From: Melioribacter sp.
GTDB taxonomy: Bacteria > Bacteroidota > Ignavibacteria > Ignavibacteriales > Melioribacteraceae
Length of the DNA: 6,364 bases
Direction: 5' to 3'
Assembly (NCBI GenBank): GCA_016841125.1
Contig: JAENZU010000211.1
Span: 1 to 6,364 of the forward strand
Shown here: positions 5,886 through 6,364 of the stretch, piece by piece
Layout of the letters: every line of letters starts with the position of its first letter
Position numbering within the stretch: position 1 is the stretch's first letter
The notes under the pieces: generated by a model
The model's input: only the letters and a program-made list of their open reading frames with translations
Database searches by the model: none
Told to the model about the DNA's origin: nothing
Position numbers and translations under genes: made by a program

Positions 5886-6364
5886 GCTGATACTTGTTTT
5901 CGCTTTTATTCTAGTTGGGGTAGTTACAGGCATTGCATCCGGATTGCTGGGAATTGGCGGGGGTATAATATTTGTCCCAAGTTTATTTTTTTTACTCCCT
6001 TTTCTAAATGTTGATCATACTCTACTCCCGGTCGTAGTAATCGCAACATCTTTGTTCGCGGGAAGTTTTGCATCATCGAGTGCATTTTATAGTCATTTCA
6101 AAAAATCAAATATTGATTTCAAAGCTGCTTTACTATTGGCTTCAGGGAGTATCCCCGCCGCTTTTGTCACTCCCTATTTTATTGTTGATTTTGATCCTTT
6201 CACACTCAAGATTATTTTAAGTATCATATTATTTATTGTCGCTGTTAAAATGCTGTTCGAGAAAAAGGAAAAAGTTATAAATGGATTAGAATTAAAACAT
6301 TTATGGCTTATCCCTTTTGGAATATTTACTGGTGTTTTATCAGCACTCAGCGGTTTAGGCGGCG
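5878..6364 (+). CDS. TauE/SafE (TSUP) family membrane transporter, N-terminal part
   Basis: The frame is open to the right edge, giving 162 residues of an incomplete protein. TSUP proteins are multi-pass inner-membrane carriers linked to export or uptake of sulfite, sulfonates or other organic anions. Seen: a first hydrophobic helix leading into the family signature TGIASGLLGIGGGIIFVP (18-35), more membrane segments at about 50-70, 84-103 and 108-127, then a cytoplasm-like charged stretch EKKEKV. The start of the second repeat follows, GIFTGVLSALSGLGG (148-162), echoing the first signature. There is no ATG near the beginning. An in-frame stop at 5869-5871 leaves TTG at 5878 as the best start; the only other candidate I see is CTG at 5887. 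With TTG the gene overlaps the protease stop by 8 nt, suggesting translational coupling. The substrate cannot be told from sequence. Confidence 0.9.
   Translation, partial: MTELILVFAFILVGVVTGIASGLLGIGGGIIFVPSLFFLLPFLNVDHTLLPVVVIATSLFAGSFASSSAFYSHFKKSNIDFKAALLLASGSIPAAFVTPYFIVDFDPFTLKIILSIILFIVAVKMLFEKKEKVINGLELKHLWLIPFGIFTGVLSALSGLGG

Overview
The window is a compact, AT-rich bacterial segment with all genes on the + strand. It holds seven genes, the first and last of which are cut by the window edges. Housekeeping gene content (long RelA/SpoT, RuvX/YqgF, YbbR-domain protein, thymidylate kinase, long C-terminal processing protease), low GC, a mix of genes with and without Shine-Dalgarno sequences, and the style of the proteins suggest a member of the Bacteroidota/Chlorobiota/Ignavibacteriota group. 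An Ignavibacteria-like organism is my best guess. This is inference from general resemblance; no marker gene here settles it.

Layout. Positions 2-1117 carry the C-terminal 371 residues of a bifunctional (p)ppGpp synthetase/hydrolase (TGS, helical, conserved-cysteine and ACT regions). It is followed 12 nt later by ruvX (1130-1582). A 93-nt gap with a good sigma70-type promoter (TTGACA, 17 nt, TATTTT) and a clear ribosome binding site leads into two adjacent bacterial microcompartment (BMC) hexamer shell genes. The first (1676-1957) is a canonical single-domain shell protein. The second (1966-2628) is a paralogue whose shell domain is followed by a long charged linker and a small C-terminal helical module. 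A strong intrinsic terminator (2650-2676) closes this two-gene unit. After it come a YbbR-domain membrane-anchored protein (best start 2689), thymidylate kinase (3607-4224), an S41 C-terminal processing protease (4239-5885), and the first 162 residues of a TauE/SafE (TSUP) membrane transporter. The transporter starts at a TTG overlapping the protease stop by 8 nt.

How it fits together. The flanking genes are ordinary core functions: stringent response, rRNA maturation, envelope or cyclic-di-AMP related YbbR, dTTP synthesis and periplasmic proteolysis. The remarkable part is the middle: two BMC shell genes with their own promoter and terminator and no microcompartment enzyme or other shell gene visible. 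This looks like a satellite BMC locus whose products would join a compartment encoded elsewhere. The second shell protein has lost the usual glycine-rich pore loop and carries a tail that could bind cargo or nucleic acid. No RNA genes, CRISPR arrays, insertion sequences or att sites were seen, and no gene-free stretch exceeds about 100 nt.
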